Counted from the stretch's first letter, positions 7,443 to 15,794 are shown. The stretch is 16,790 nucleotides of DNA from Willaertia magna (GCA_902984215.1 CADWAF010000563.1:1-16790), one strand, 5' to 3'. Numbers and translations: made by a program. Notes: generated from the sequence alone by a model not told the origin.

Positions 7443-8471
7443 TTGTTGATGAGGAGTACCAGTATGATGAATAGAATGATCCGATGATTCAGGATAAGTT
7501 TCAAAATATCTAGAATCCCCAGCGAAACTAACTTTAACAGGAATAGGAGATGCAATTTGTCTATTATAAAGTTCAGACCATTCAACACCTTTAAACCATT
7601 TATGTTCTTTAATATCTTCTGCCCCACCTTTTAAATTACCTAATCTTTTCATCTTATCCGTTGTTAATAAACGTTTAATTAAATCTCTAGCAGTAGGATC
7701 CATAAACCTTGGGAATTCAACTTTACCTTGTAAAATCTTTTCATAAATCTTAAAAGGAGAATCATCAAAGAAAGGAGGATAACCAACTAACATTTCATAA
7801 ATTAAAATACCTAATGCCCACCAATCAACAGCCTTACCATGACCTTTTTGTTGTATAATCTCTGGTGCTAGATACTCTGGAGTACCACATAATGTCCATG
7901 TTCTATCTACTACTTTCTTAGCAAAACCAAAGTCTGTTAATTTTACATGTCCATATTCATCTAATAAAATATTTTCAGGTTTTAAATCTCTATATACAAT
8001 ATTCTTAGAATGTAAATATTCTAATGCTAATATAATTTCTGCTGCATAAAATTTAGCTACATCATTTGGGAATTTACCTACACGTCTTAGATGTGAAAAT
8101 AATTCTCCTCCACATACATATTCAAATATTAAAAATAAATAATTTTCATCTTGAAAAGTTTTATATAATTTTACAATAAATGGATGATCTACTTGACTTA
8201 ATATATTCTTTTCACTTAATATATGTTCTACTTGTTTCATTCTAATAACATCATATTTTTTTATTATTTTCATCGCATAATAGTTTTGTGTATATCTATG
8301 TTTAACTAATCTAACACTACCAAATGTACCTGTACCTATTATTTCTAATAATTCAAAATCACTTAATTTCCATTGACTAGGGTCTTGATTTGAATTATCG
8401 GTATTCCCAAATTTAAAGTTTTGAAGTTGATCTTCAAATGAAATAAACATAGGCTGTGGTTCTTGTTGCAT
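7404..8471 (-). CDS. cAMP-dependent protein kinase catalytic subunit (PKA-C type)
   Basis: This is a 355-residue AGC-family Ser/Thr kinase with every catalytic landmark: Gly loop GTGTFG (46-51), Lys68 in YAMKIIKK, helix-C Glu87, catalytic YRDLKPEN (160-167, Asp162), DFG (180-182), activation loop TWTLCGTPEY with phosphorylatable Thr193, and APE (202-204). GGELFSHL and GKAVDWWALG follow the PKA pattern. The C-terminal tail ends exactly in F-E-G-F at the stop, the FxxF-COOH hydrophobic motif of PKA, which argues against PKG, PKB or S6K. There is no long N-terminal domain. In cells it is held by cAMP-binding regulatory subunits and phosphorylates RRxS/T sites. The gene has no intron. The ATG follows A-rich leader sequence. 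Its 3' end overlaps the plus-strand gene by 39 nt. Confidence 0.95.
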   Translation of the reverse strand: MQQEPQPMFISFEDQLQNFKFGNTDNSNQDPSQWKLSDFELLEIIGTGTFGSVRLVKHRYTQNYYAMKIIKKYDVIRMKQVEHILSEKNILSQVDHPFIVKLYKTFQDENYLFLIFEYVCGGELFSHLRRVGKFPNDVAKFYAAEIILALEYLHSKNIVYRDLKPENILLDEYGHVKLTDFGFAKKVVDRTWTLCGTPEYLAPEIIQQKGHGKAVDWWALGILIYEMLVGYPPFFDDSPFKIYEKILQGKVEFPRFMDPTARDLIKRLLTTDKMKRLGNLKGGAEDIKEHKWFKGVEWSELYNRQIASPIPVKVSFAGDSRYFETYPESSDHSIHHTGTPHQQLSPDVQALFEGF

Positions 8472-8643
8472 TTTTTTTTAAAATAAAAAATTTAAAAATA
8501 TTTTGAAAATCCATTTACTGCCGCCGAAGCCTTAATTACGTTAGTTGCTTTGTTAATAATTTTTAAAAAAGAAATTGTATATGCTTTATTTATTTTTGTA
8601 TATTTTTAAATCTATTCAAGAGTTACCATCTCACGATTCTTCA

Positions 8644-8660
8644 AGTAACAACTAGTTACT
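8644..8660. repeat. Hairpin at the CEP57 stop codon
   Basis: The arms AGTAAC and GTTACT (6 bp, perfect) flank an AACTA loop. On the CEP57 strand it begins at the TAG stop, and a further in-frame stop follows. It may be a 3'-end or transcript-stability element, or chance. Confidence 0.3.
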
Positions 8661-10260
8661 ATTGTAGTTTGCGTAAATCATTTAGCAATCGCAGTGTTTG
8701 GATTCGTTTTTCTGAACCCCTTATTTTAGGTGGTGAAGTTGCCTCTCTTATCTTATCACACACTGTTTGTTGATAATTGTTTAGTATTGATATTTGAAAT
8801 TGTTTCTTATGCATCATATCATTTAAATAATTTAATTGATTCTTTATGAAATCCTTATTGTTGACGCTTGTGTCTGATAATTGTTTTAAATAGTTTTCAT
8901 ATTGTTCTTGCATAAATTTTAATTCTTCTTTCATTTGATCTATACATTCCTTTACTTCACCATTGTTGTTAAAACTGTCAATTTCTTTAAGTAATTTTAC
9001 ATGGTCTTTGTTTGTATTATGCTCATTAGCTCCATAATACTGCAATTGGTCTTTCCTAGTTTGTAAATTATTTGAAGAGCTTAACGCTTGTTGAGCCGTT
9101 CCATTTACGTTAAATGTTTTACCATCAGTTGTTGGATTTGGAGGAAGGAAAGGTATATTAGACGTTGCTTTCTTTAGCCTCTCGTGAATATTCTTATTCG
9201 AATTAAGTTTGGATTGGATGGAAGTCTTCTCTTTCTTCTTTTTTGTTACGGCACCTCCAGCAGACTTTGGCCTAGTTTTCTTCTTAGGTGGCGGTATGGA
9301 TTGTTGCTTAGCTACATAATTTTGATGCAATTCTATCAACTCATGGAATTGTTTCTGTAATTCTTTCTTCTCTTCTTCCAATTTGTCTTTTCTTTTATGC
9401 GTCTTAGTTAAATTAGATTGTAATTCATCAATTCTGTTCTGAGATTGTTCGTAGATACTGTTTAGCCTAGAGTGATTTTCCCTTAAATCAATTAGTTCTT
9501 TTTCAATACCGTTTGATTTCTTTTCTAATTCTAAGACTCGTTGTTGAGATTTTTGGTGGTTAACAGAAATTTCTTTTTTGCTTTCCTTACAGTTTTCCAA
9601 ATCCCGTTCTAGGACTTGATTTTTTTCAAACAATCTTCTGTTTTCACTTGTTGTCATGTTTAATTGTTCCCTCATTGAGTCTCTTTCACTTTCCAATCTC
9701 ATTTTCTGCGAAAACAATTCTTGTTCATATTTTTCTTTCATCCCTGATTTTTCTTTTTCTAATTCATCTACTCTTGTTTGTAATTGTTTAATTTTCTCTT
9801 GAAGGGATTGAAGAGCTGATAAAATAGCTTTGCTATTATTAGTTGTATAATCACCCGTTATGTTACTTAATGAAGAAGGAGATAATTGACTTGTAGCTGC
9901 TGTATTAAAGCTTCTTCTAGTGGAATTCGTTAGTTTTGAATCTAAGGCAGTGCTAGCGCTGGATGAAATATTTTTAGAATAATGCAAGTTATTAGAGTTA
10001 TCCGTTTTATATGTTCTTGTGGTTGGTTGTTGATGTATACTACCATTAGTTGTGTTAAGGATATCATCTGAATCCGCAATACTTGCTGTAAATGTAATAC
10101 AACTATCTTCTTCAGTTCCACTATCTTCATTAGAACTAATGGATGAACCACTACTAGATGTACTATAATTACCTAGGGCTGCAGATGAAGTATGTCTTGG
10201 AGAAGAACGGTGAGACGACGAAGTTCTGTAATGATGCTTAGGCGAGGCTTTTGAGCTCAT
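8659..10260 (-). CDS. CEP57: CEP57-family centrosomal protein
   Basis: The product has 533 residues. CEP57/translokin proteins sit in the pericentriolar material and basal body, help centriole duplication and bind microtubules. Residues 1-135 are Ser/Thr-rich and probably disordered. Residues 145-165 read AILSALQSLQEKIKQL, matching the AILSAL-x-x-LQEKI start of the CEP57 centrosome-localisation coiled coil, which continues to about 318. A lysine-rich block (325-352) and an IPFLP patch (369-373) precede a second coiled coil (about 440-497). The C-terminus KIRGSEKR...LRLLNDLRKLQ mirrors the family's GEKR...LQLLKDMQ ending. Order and length (about 500 in human) both agree. I chose the ATG at 10260. 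The frame stays open upstream to 10404 but offers no ATG and crosses an E2F-like promoter motif. CEP57L1-type naming is equally possible. Confidence 0.85.
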   Translation of the reverse strand: MSSKASPKHHYRTSSSHRSSPRHTSSAALGNYSTSSSGSSISSNEDSGTEEDSCITFTASIADSDDILNTTNGSIHQQPTTRTYKTDNSNNLHYSKNISSSASTALDSKLTNSTRRSFNTAATSQLSPSSLSNITGDYTTNNSKAILSALQSLQEKIKQLQTRVDELEKEKSGMKEKYEQELFSQKMRLESERDSMREQLNMTTSENRRLFEKNQVLERDLENCKESKKEISVNHQKSQQRVLELEKKSNGIEKELIDLRENHSRLNSIYEQSQNRIDELQSNLTKTHKRKDKLEEEKKELQKQFHELIELHQNYVAKQQSIPPPKKKTRPKSAGGAVTKKKKEKTSIQSKLNSNKNIHERLKKATSNIPFLPPNPTTDGKTFNVNGTAQQALSSSNNLQTRKDQLQYYGANEHNTNKDHVKLLKEIDSFNNNGEVKECIDQMKEELKFMQEQYENYLKQLSDTSVNNKDFIKNQLNYLNDMMHKKQFQISILNNYQQTVCDKIREATSPPKIRGSEKRIQTLRLLNDLRKLQ

Positions 10261-10843
10261 TTTTTGTTTTAAATGATAACTGTAGATTTTGGCGCAAAGT
10301 CCCAAAAATAACGGGAAGGGAAACTGTTTGTGTGGATAATTAGTCAGTGTCAATAAGGTTATGTAGCGATTCTTTCCAAACAATAATTTCACAAAAAAAT
10401 TCTGTCACTTTCTACTCCATTAACTTATATCTATTGTCATATATTGAGAGTCCTGTTCAATAGGTGCATGTTAAACTCACCATCTTTTGCTGGAAACCAC
10501 ACGACTTGCATGTGGCTATCGAAATTAACCCTATTAAAATTATTATTCTATATTAAAGAGAAGAACCCTAATGGCTAATAAGTAATAAACTACAACACAT
10601 GCCCAAGAATCCGCACCATCTTCTACTTCCCTTATTTTCTATGAAAGTGGTTTGTTTTTGCTATAAAGTACATGGATTCAAAATATTGAATCTTTTCTTA
10701 GGGTTAATAAGTAAATAATTTGTAATATTTTTAGTAATAAACTAAATACGATCCTGTATTTAATAGGAGAGGTACAAAATTTAGAATAGATAGATGCATG
10801 CTTTGAAATAATTAAAAAAACGAAAGAAATAAAGGTTTTTGAA
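10261..10843. promoter_or_regulatory. Divergent intergenic region with E2F-like and telobox-like motifs
   Basis: This 583-bp gap lies between the start of CEP57 (-) and the start at 10844 (+). TTTTGGCGCAAA at 10287-10298 is an E2F-like site 27 bp before the CEP57 ATG. Three telobox-type words follow: AACCCTA at 10527-10533, AACCCTAA at 10564-10571 and TTAGGGTTAA at 10698-10707. A 5-bp hairpin CCACA...TGTGG spans 10497-10515. A 36-codon open frame at 10468-10578 has unusual codons and no support. I see no RNA gene. Confidence 0.5.
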
Positions 10844-11362
10844 ATGAATTATAACAATCCACATGCATATCAGTTTGTTGACGAAACTATAAAATCAAAC
10901 GAAGAGTTAACTAATTATATGAATACACCTCCACCTATGTTAACTCCTCCAAATATTAAATTACGTAAATCTCTACAAAATAAGGATCTATTGAAGAACT
11001 ATTTTGAATGGAGTAATGTAAATAATCAACAACATCAACATCAACAAACTAAGATTGTAAACAAGCCTAAGTCTGGTTTTGTTGCAAAAGAAAATGAAGA
11101 TTCAGTATTTCAATTTGATATTTCCAATAATAATGGTGCTGTTATTACGAGGCATGTAATTAACAGTCACGACCGAAAGGTTGTCAGTTCTTCAAACAAT
11201 AATGAAGCATCAATTATTGATGTTAAGAAGGACGGTAATACACCTGCTAACCTGAATCTGCAACACCGTGTAATTATTGGTGACCAACTTGGGTTGCATT
11301 TAGATTTGGATGACTTTTTGGCATCACTAGAAGAAATGAGTGGTGGCAATAACAACAAATAA
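10844..11362 (+). CDS. Disordered Asn/Gln-rich protein, unrecognised
   Basis: The product has 172 residues and no family I recognise. It is mostly polar and probably disordered, with a Pro cluster TPPPMLTPP (28-36), a QQHQHQQ tract (62-68) and Asn runs. Two conserved-looking islands stand out: DLLKNYFEWSN (48-58) and a C-terminal acidic amphipathic segment LGLHLDLDDFLASLEEM (149-165). The latter resembles short activation or docking helices. There is no signal peptide or membrane segment. By inference it could be a small nuclear or adaptor protein. It is divergent from CEP57 and may share its regulatory region. Its start ATG follows an A-rich leader and is the first in frame. Confidence 0.65.
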   Translation: MNYNNPHAYQFVDETIKSNEELTNYMNTPPPMLTPPNIKLRKSLQNKDLLKNYFEWSNVNNQQHQHQQTKIVNKPKSGFVAKENEDSVFQFDISNNNGAVITRHVINSHDRKVVSSSNNNEASIIDVKKDGNTPANLNLQHRVIIGDQLGLHLDLDDFLASLEEMSGGNNNK

Positions 11363-11460
11363 AGAGTCAAGTACTTGTATTTTTACGTTACTTGTGGTAT
11401 TGGCCACTTATTCATTATTTTTCTTATTGAAAACTAATTTAAACCCCAGATAAGTAAAAA

Positions 11461-11467
11461 TTGGCGC
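11461..11467 (+). promoter_or_regulatory. E2F-like TTGGCGC element
   Basis: TTGGCGC, embedded in an A/T stretch and followed by TTT, lies 38 bp upstream of the ATG at 11499. It shares its core with motifs before the CEP57 and RIIa-type genes. Assignment is by motif and position only. Confidence 0.4.
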
Positions 11468-11498
11468 TTTGTAAAGAGTGAAAAAAAAATAAAAGCAG

Positions 11499-12458
11499 AT
11501 GAAACTAACGCTGATTTTTTGTGTTTTCTTTTGGTTCGTGGTCTTGTTGTTATTGGTGAATAGTGTGCAATGTATTTCTCTATTTGCTATTCCACAATTA
11601 TTAGAGAAACAAAACGGACTGCAATTAGTTTCTATAAACGATAAGAGCGGAAATATTACTAATGTTGGTCCTGTTTTTAATGAACTAGCTCCGCAACAAA
11701 CTGGTTCATTGGATAAAAAGAACGGGATTTATTATACCATTAATTTGAATCAAACTAGTCAATTATATCAACTTATTGGGCTTTCCCTAAAGAATGGTCT
11801 AATTGTAAAAAACATTAAGACTCCCCTAACAAAATCAATATTAAGTTGCGGTTGTGTTGTAAATCAAAATGATGGAAATGTTTTTATTTATGGCACCCAA
11901 GACAGTTATACTGTGGTTTATAATGTGAACACAAATAATGGACAATACGAATTGTTATTAAAACAAGGTAATATCTCTCCTTTAAGCGTTTCTACTTTTG
12001 ATTATAATAGCAATATGTTGTGGATATTATTTGAGCAAAAACGAATGATAAATAAGAAAGAATTTAAGAAATACTTTTTCTTAGTGATAGACACAACAAG
12101 TGGAGAGATTGTCATTCAAGTCGATGATTTTTATCAAATGCAAACATTAGCTTACGACGATAAAGTTTTTAGAATGATTGGAATAGGAAGTAAAGAAGAT
12201 AATCAAGGAAATAAAAGATTAGTATTGGTGGCTATTGATTTAGATACATTCGAAGTGGAAGAAATGGGTTTAATAGATGAAAATTTTCAACAGGTTAACA
12301 CAGGAGGTGCCTTAGACGTTAATAATGAATTAATTTATTCAGTTATGTCAAATTCAAACACAAATGAAATAGTTGCCATTAACTATAAAAGCAAATCAGT
12401 AATGTACAAAGCCAAGGTTGGAAAAACCTTTTTTCAAAGTTTACAATTATATCCTTAA
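11499..12458 (+). CDS. Secreted beta-propeller-like protein
   Basis: The product has 319 residues. Residues 1-25 form a strong signal peptide (hydrophobic about 4-20, likely cleavage after NSVQC or NSVQ). The mature part has no membrane segment. It shows repeated units of about 45 residues that alternate strand-like segments with short turns, for example NGIYYTIN...LYQLIGLSL, GNVFIYGTQDSYTVVYNV, NMLWILFEQ...YFFLVIDTTSGEI and NELIYSVMSNSNTNEIVAIN. This pattern is typical of six- or seven-bladed propellers such as YVTN or NHL-like folds. Several N-x-S/T sites suggest glycosylation. By inference it is an extracellular or luminal binding protein, ligand unknown. It is convergent with the cyclin-like gene, stops 45 nt apart. 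Confidence 0.65.
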   Translation: MKLTLIFCVFFWFVVLLLLVNSVQCISLFAIPQLLEKQNGLQLVSINDKSGNITNVGPVFNELAPQQTGSLDKKNGIYYTINLNQTSQLYQLIGLSLKNGLIVKNIKTPLTKSILSCGCVVNQNDGNVFIYGTQDSYTVVYNVNTNNGQYELLLKQGNISPLSVSTFDYNSNMLWILFEQKRMINKKEFKKYFFLVIDTTSGEIVIQVDDFYQMQTLAYDDKVFRMIGIGSKEDNQGNKRLVLVAIDLDTFEVEEMGLIDENFQQVNTGGALDVNNELIYSVMSNSNTNEIVAINYKSKSVMYKAKVGKTFFQSLQLYP

Positions 12459-12503
12459 CAGTCAATTGTAAGTAACGAAGAGATACACTTCTCCACAGTC
12501 AGT

Positions 12504-13325
12504 TTATTGAAGATAATTATGAATTAAACCTTCAATTTTTTGTTTTAAATCCTCAGTATAACCATCAAATCTGTTTACTGTAGCTTCCTTTTGTTTAGAA
12601 TCGTCAAGCTTATTTTGTGTGTTATTGTTGTTATTATAATCTTTACCAATAGAGTTGCAAGTCTTAAAGATTTCATAAGACTTGTAAGAGTGCAGTAAAT
12701 TAACATTATTCGCAACTAAATAAATACTGGTTGAGAATATATTTGTTAAGTCTGAGGAATAATGAAACGGGGTAACGAATGATCTTAAATTACTAATATC
12801 AAGCTTCTTTTTCACAGAATATACTGTAATGTGTAGTTGTTTTGAACTAAATGAGTTTTCACATAAGTAAACAAAGACTTGCAGTAAAAATTGATATAAT
12901 TTGTCTGTATTTAATTCCTCACTGCTATTAAAATGTTTTTGTAAATTTCCCTCTATTAAAAACGCTGTTAAAAAAGTAGAAGAAGCTAACAACTGGTAAT
13001 ATTTGCTGTTTAAAAAACTATCCACGGAAATATAAAAATCTAAAAGTATTAAGGCATTGTAAATTGTAGAGTTTAAATATTCTTTAGGAAAAGTATCTAA
13101 GTTATTTTTCTTCATTAATTCCATAAATTTTTGATCTTCTCCCTTATATAAAAATTCATATACATCAAGATACCAATCAAATATAATTTGCCTGTTCTTA
13201 GTTAAATAACTAACTGGGAGGTTTTTGGTGTTTAAGGATTGTTGAGGGCATTCAAATTCCAATACCTTGCACTTAGATGCCAATGGTGAAATGGTGTCTG
13301 TATTTTTGTTGGTTTTTATTGTCAT
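12504..13325 (-). CDS. Divergent cyclin-box protein
   Basis: The product has 273 residues. RQIIFDWYLDVYEFL (45-59) fits the cyclin-box start R-x-I-L-x-D/V-W. It is followed by ALILLDFYISV (91-101), the family's LAxxYxDRFL helix, then YYQLLASSTFLTAFLIEG (109-126), the helix normally reading LQLLGVTCLxIASKYEE. A second helical half runs to about 215, then an Asn-rich linker (231-237) and a basic/acidic tail. Cyclins bind and activate cyclin-dependent kinases. Here the Arg of MRAIL is kept, but the Lys and Glu of the ASKYEE motif, which contact the kinase, are replaced. By inference it is a diverged or non-canonical cyclin, and may not activate a CDK in the usual way. The ATG at 13325 is the first in frame. 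Confidence 0.6.
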   Translation of the reverse strand: MTIKTNKNTDTISPLASKCKVLEFECPQQSLNTKNLPVSYLTKNRQIIFDWYLDVYEFLYKGEDQKFMELMKKNNLDTFPKEYLNSTIYNALILLDFYISVDSFLNSKYYQLLASSTFLTAFLIEGNLQKHFNSSEELNTDKLYQFLLQVFVYLCENSFSSKQLHITVYSVKKKLDISNLRSFVTPFHYSSDLTNIFSTSIYLVANNVNLLHSYKSYEIFKTCNSIGKDYNNNNNTQNKLDDSKQKEATVNRFDGYTEDLKQKIEGLIHNYLQ

Positions 13326-13448
13326 CTTGTGTATTTTCTTTTTTTTTTCACAAGTTTTTTCATATTTGGTAATCTGGACTTGCTAATTTATTTATGAATG
13401 CCCTAGTTTTATTTCTATATATTTCTATATTTAGTATTATAAATGAAA

Positions 13449-13922
13449 TTATAAATGATCATCCAATTTATTTACACGATCTTCATGTCTTCCACCTTCA
13501 AATTCAATCGTTAAAAATCTATCAACCATTCTTTTAGCAATTTCAATTCCAGTAGTTCTACCACCAAAACTTAAAACATTACAATTATTATGTTTTCTAA
13601 TCATTTCAGCAGTATAATCATCATGACATAATCCAGCTCTAATACCTTTATGTTTATTTGCTGCTATTGAAATACCAATACCTGTACCACATAATAAGAT
13701 ACCTCCATCAAATTCTTTATTTTGTATTCTTTTACATACTTCGTGGGCTATATCTGGGTAATCTACTCTATCTTCGGAATGAACACCGAAATCTTCAATT
13801 TGTTCTAGTAGAGTGTTGTATTCTGATGAGGTCTTCAAGTAGGAAACGATTTGGTTTTTTAGTTCTACAGCGCCGTGATCGCAACCAATAATGATCTTTT
13901 TGAAAACGAGTTTTTTGGACAT
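13449..13922 (-). CDS. rpiB: Ribose-5-phosphate isomerase B
   Basis: The product has 157 residues, the normal RpiB length. It interconverts ribose 5-phosphate and ribulose 5-phosphate in the non-oxidative pentose phosphate pathway. Motifs: GCDHGAVELK (13-22, with the phosphate/ring-contacting Asp15-His16), LLCGTGIGISIAANK (76-90) with catalytic-base Cys78 as in E. coli and trypanosomatid enzymes, GIRAGLCHDDYTAEMIRKHNN (His100 and Asn residues for ring opening) and FEGGRHEDRV (141-150). The Cys rather than Thr/Ser at the catalytic position points to R5P rather than galactose 6-phosphate isomerase (LacA/B). RpiB is typical of bacteria and many protists and is absent from animals, which use RpiA. 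The ATG is the first in frame after an A-rich leader. Confidence 0.96.
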   Translation of the reverse strand: MSKKLVFKKIIIGCDHGAVELKNQIVSYLKTSSEYNTLLEQIEDFGVHSEDRVDYPDIAHEVCKRIQNKEFDGGILLCGTGIGISIAANKHKGIRAGLCHDDYTAEMIRKHNNCNVLSFGGRTTGIEIAKRMVDRFLTIEFEGGRHEDRVNKLDDHL

Positions 13923-15471
13923 TTTTTTTTAATGTTTTATTTTAATACGCTTTTAAAATATTTTTATTGATAAAAATATAAATAATTTTTTATAAAATAT
14001 AATAAGCTAAACACTGTTTATGAGTGATGGTTTTGTAATAAAATATATTATTTATTTTAATTTTTTATTTAATTTTCATTTATTTTTTTAATTTAATAAA
14101 AAATAAAAAATTAATTAAATAAAACATTATTAAATAAGTTATATAATATTAATAAAAATTATTAAATTTTAATTTTTATTTAACTTTTAAATATTATAAA
14201 TAATATTACATTAATTTTTTAATTTAAATTAGCTTATATTATTTTAATGATAATAATTTATTAAAATTAAAAAATTTTAAATAAAAATTTTATTTAATAT
14301 TGAAAGCTCTTTAAATAAAAAAAAGATTTTAAAAGAAAAATTATAAAAAAAATCTAAAATAAAAAAAATTATAATTTTTATTTTAATTTAAACAAATAAT
14401 TTTTTAAAAAATAATTAATTTAAAACAATCAACTATTTTTAACTTATAAAAATCTATTTATAATTAAATTATTTTTTTTTCTTTTAATTACATCAAAAAG
14501 TACATTTTTACTACTTTTAATTTCATTTACCTTCAAATTTATGATATAATAATCAATATCAATGTAAATTCTGTGTTTAATAAAGTAAAATTATTTTTAT
14601 ATAAAAATTTAAATAATTTATTCCCTTTAATATATATAAAATTTATTAAATAATTAAAATAATTAATTAAAACAGCAATTATATTATCATTAAAATTCAA
14701 TAAAAAAATATTTATAAAATGTCTTAATTTATTTAAATAGTAAAAAAAGTTTAATTTTTATTTGGTTTTTTAATTAAAGTAATAATGTTATATAATTTTA
14801 TTATTTATAAGTAATGTTTTTTTATTAATATATTGATATAGAATAAATTTTAAAAAATAATTTATTAAAAATGAAATAGTTTTATTAATTATTTTAAAAA
14901 TAGCAAATTTTGAAATTTTAAATTGTAATAAAAAATAATAATATTTTTTATAATGTATTATTTATTGTAAAACTAATAAAATCTTATTTTCAAATATTAT
15001 ATTTAAAATTTTAGATAATTTATAAATTTTTTATTAACTTTTTTATTTTTTAAATCATTAATCATTAAATTAAATAAATCTTTATTAAAAAAAAAAATTT
15101 TTGAAATAATTTTTCATTTTTACTAAAAATATTGTAAACATTTATTGGTTTAAATTTAAAATATATTTTACTTTTAATTTTTCCTCTACCTTTTCCAATA
15201 TTTATAAAAATAGCATTTTTTTAAAAAGAAAAGAAATAATAAATATAATTTTTATCATTTCATACATAATTATATTTGTGATAATCATTTAATTAAGAAT
15301 AATTAATGAAAATAATTTTTTTTTTGAAATCATTTTTTTTCAGATAATATTTAAGAATAATAATAAAAATTTATACCACACTAACAATTTTTGTACCAAA
15401 AATAATAAAACAAGCAAAAATAATTTTAAGTAATTAATGAATGAGACTGTTTATTATTAATTTCATATGAA
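13923..15471. other. Gene-free island of extreme AT content
   Basis: I see no open frame or RNA gene here. From about 14040 the sequence is almost pure A and T: only 8 G/C in bases 14041-14280 by direct count. It is made of runs of A or T up to 9-10 long and TAAT/ATTA words, with no obvious tandem unit by eye. Composition changes abruptly at both edges: the RpiB gene on the left, and on the right the tRNA-Ala gene, which starts at 15472. The first ~60 bases include the RpiB promoter. Function unknown. Confidence 0.75.
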
Positions 15472-15544
15472 GGGGTTATAGCTCAGTTGGTAGAGCGTGT
15501 GCTTTGCATGCACAAGGTCCAGGGTTCGATTCCCTGTGGCTCCA
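15472..15544 (+). tRNA. tRNA-Ala, anticodon TGC
   Basis: The 73-nt gene folds into a full cloverleaf: a 7-bp acceptor with G-T pairs, D arm GCTC/GAGC, anticodon arm TGTGC/GCACA with loop TTTGCAT, a 5-nt variable loop, and T arm CAGGG/CCCTG with TTCGATT loop. The anticodon TGC is at 15505-15507 and decodes GCA/GCG/GCT as alanine. The discriminator is A at 15544. There is no intron and no encoded CCA. Internal A box (TAGCTCAGTTGG) and B box (GGTTCGATTCC) match Pol III consensus, and TTTT at 15550-15553 is the likely terminator. It stands exactly at the edge of the AT island. Confidence 0.97.
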
Positions 15545-15549
15545 CTTCG

Positions 15550-15553
15550 TTTT
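15550..15553 (+). terminator. Pol III oligo-T terminator of tRNA-Ala
   Basis: Four T residues lie six bases after the tRNA 3' end, the usual RNA polymerase III stop signal. A longer T8 run follows about 17 bases on and could act as back-up. Confidence 0.7.
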
Positions 15554-15794
15554 AACTCCTGCACTTCCTTTTTTTTGGTGGTTAGCTGTTTTTCTAATCC
15601 TTTTGTGCAATTGCAAGTTACCTTCTTGTTGCCCTCTAATTCTTTTTAGACCGTTAAAACAGGATAAATTAACTGGCCTGACGTTTCAAATTGGCCATTT
15701 TTTCACTGTCACGAAATTTCAAAAAAAAATAACTGTCATCCTCTATTGACACTTTAATTTACACATTAATCAATAAATAAACACAATAAATAGA
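15554..15794 (+). promoter_or_regulatory. Promoter region of the duplicated-domain gene
   Basis: This gap between tRNA-Ala and the ATG at 15795 has markedly higher GC than the island before the tRNA. It contains T-rich tracts, a GCAATTGC palindrome near 15607, a TGACGT word near 15679 (CRE half-site-like) and an A-rich leader with AATAAATAAACA just before the start. I see no gene in it. The frame that runs through the tRNA into this region is a shadow. Confidence 0.4.

Noticed and set aside
4421..8471. RIIa protein as regulatory partner of the nearby PKA catalytic subunit
   Set aside because: It has no cAMP-binding domain or inhibitor site. Its sequence is of ropporin type, so proximity to the kinase gene is not evidence of interaction.
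10261..10392. 44-residue N-terminal extension of CEP57
   Set aside because: It would begin with GTG, not ATG, and crosses the E2F-like promoter motif. The ATG at 10260 has the typical A-rich leader.
10468..10578. 36-codon ORF in the divergent promoter region
   Set aside because: Its codon choice is unlike neighbouring genes, there is no recognisable motif, and it contains two telobox-like words.
13658..13891. 77-codon plus-strand frame
   Set aside because: It is fully antisense to RpiB, whose protein is certain.
15504..15749. 81-codon frame starting inside the tRNA
   Set aside because: It begins in the tRNA-Ala anticodon loop and reads through Pol III terminator sequence, with no coding character.
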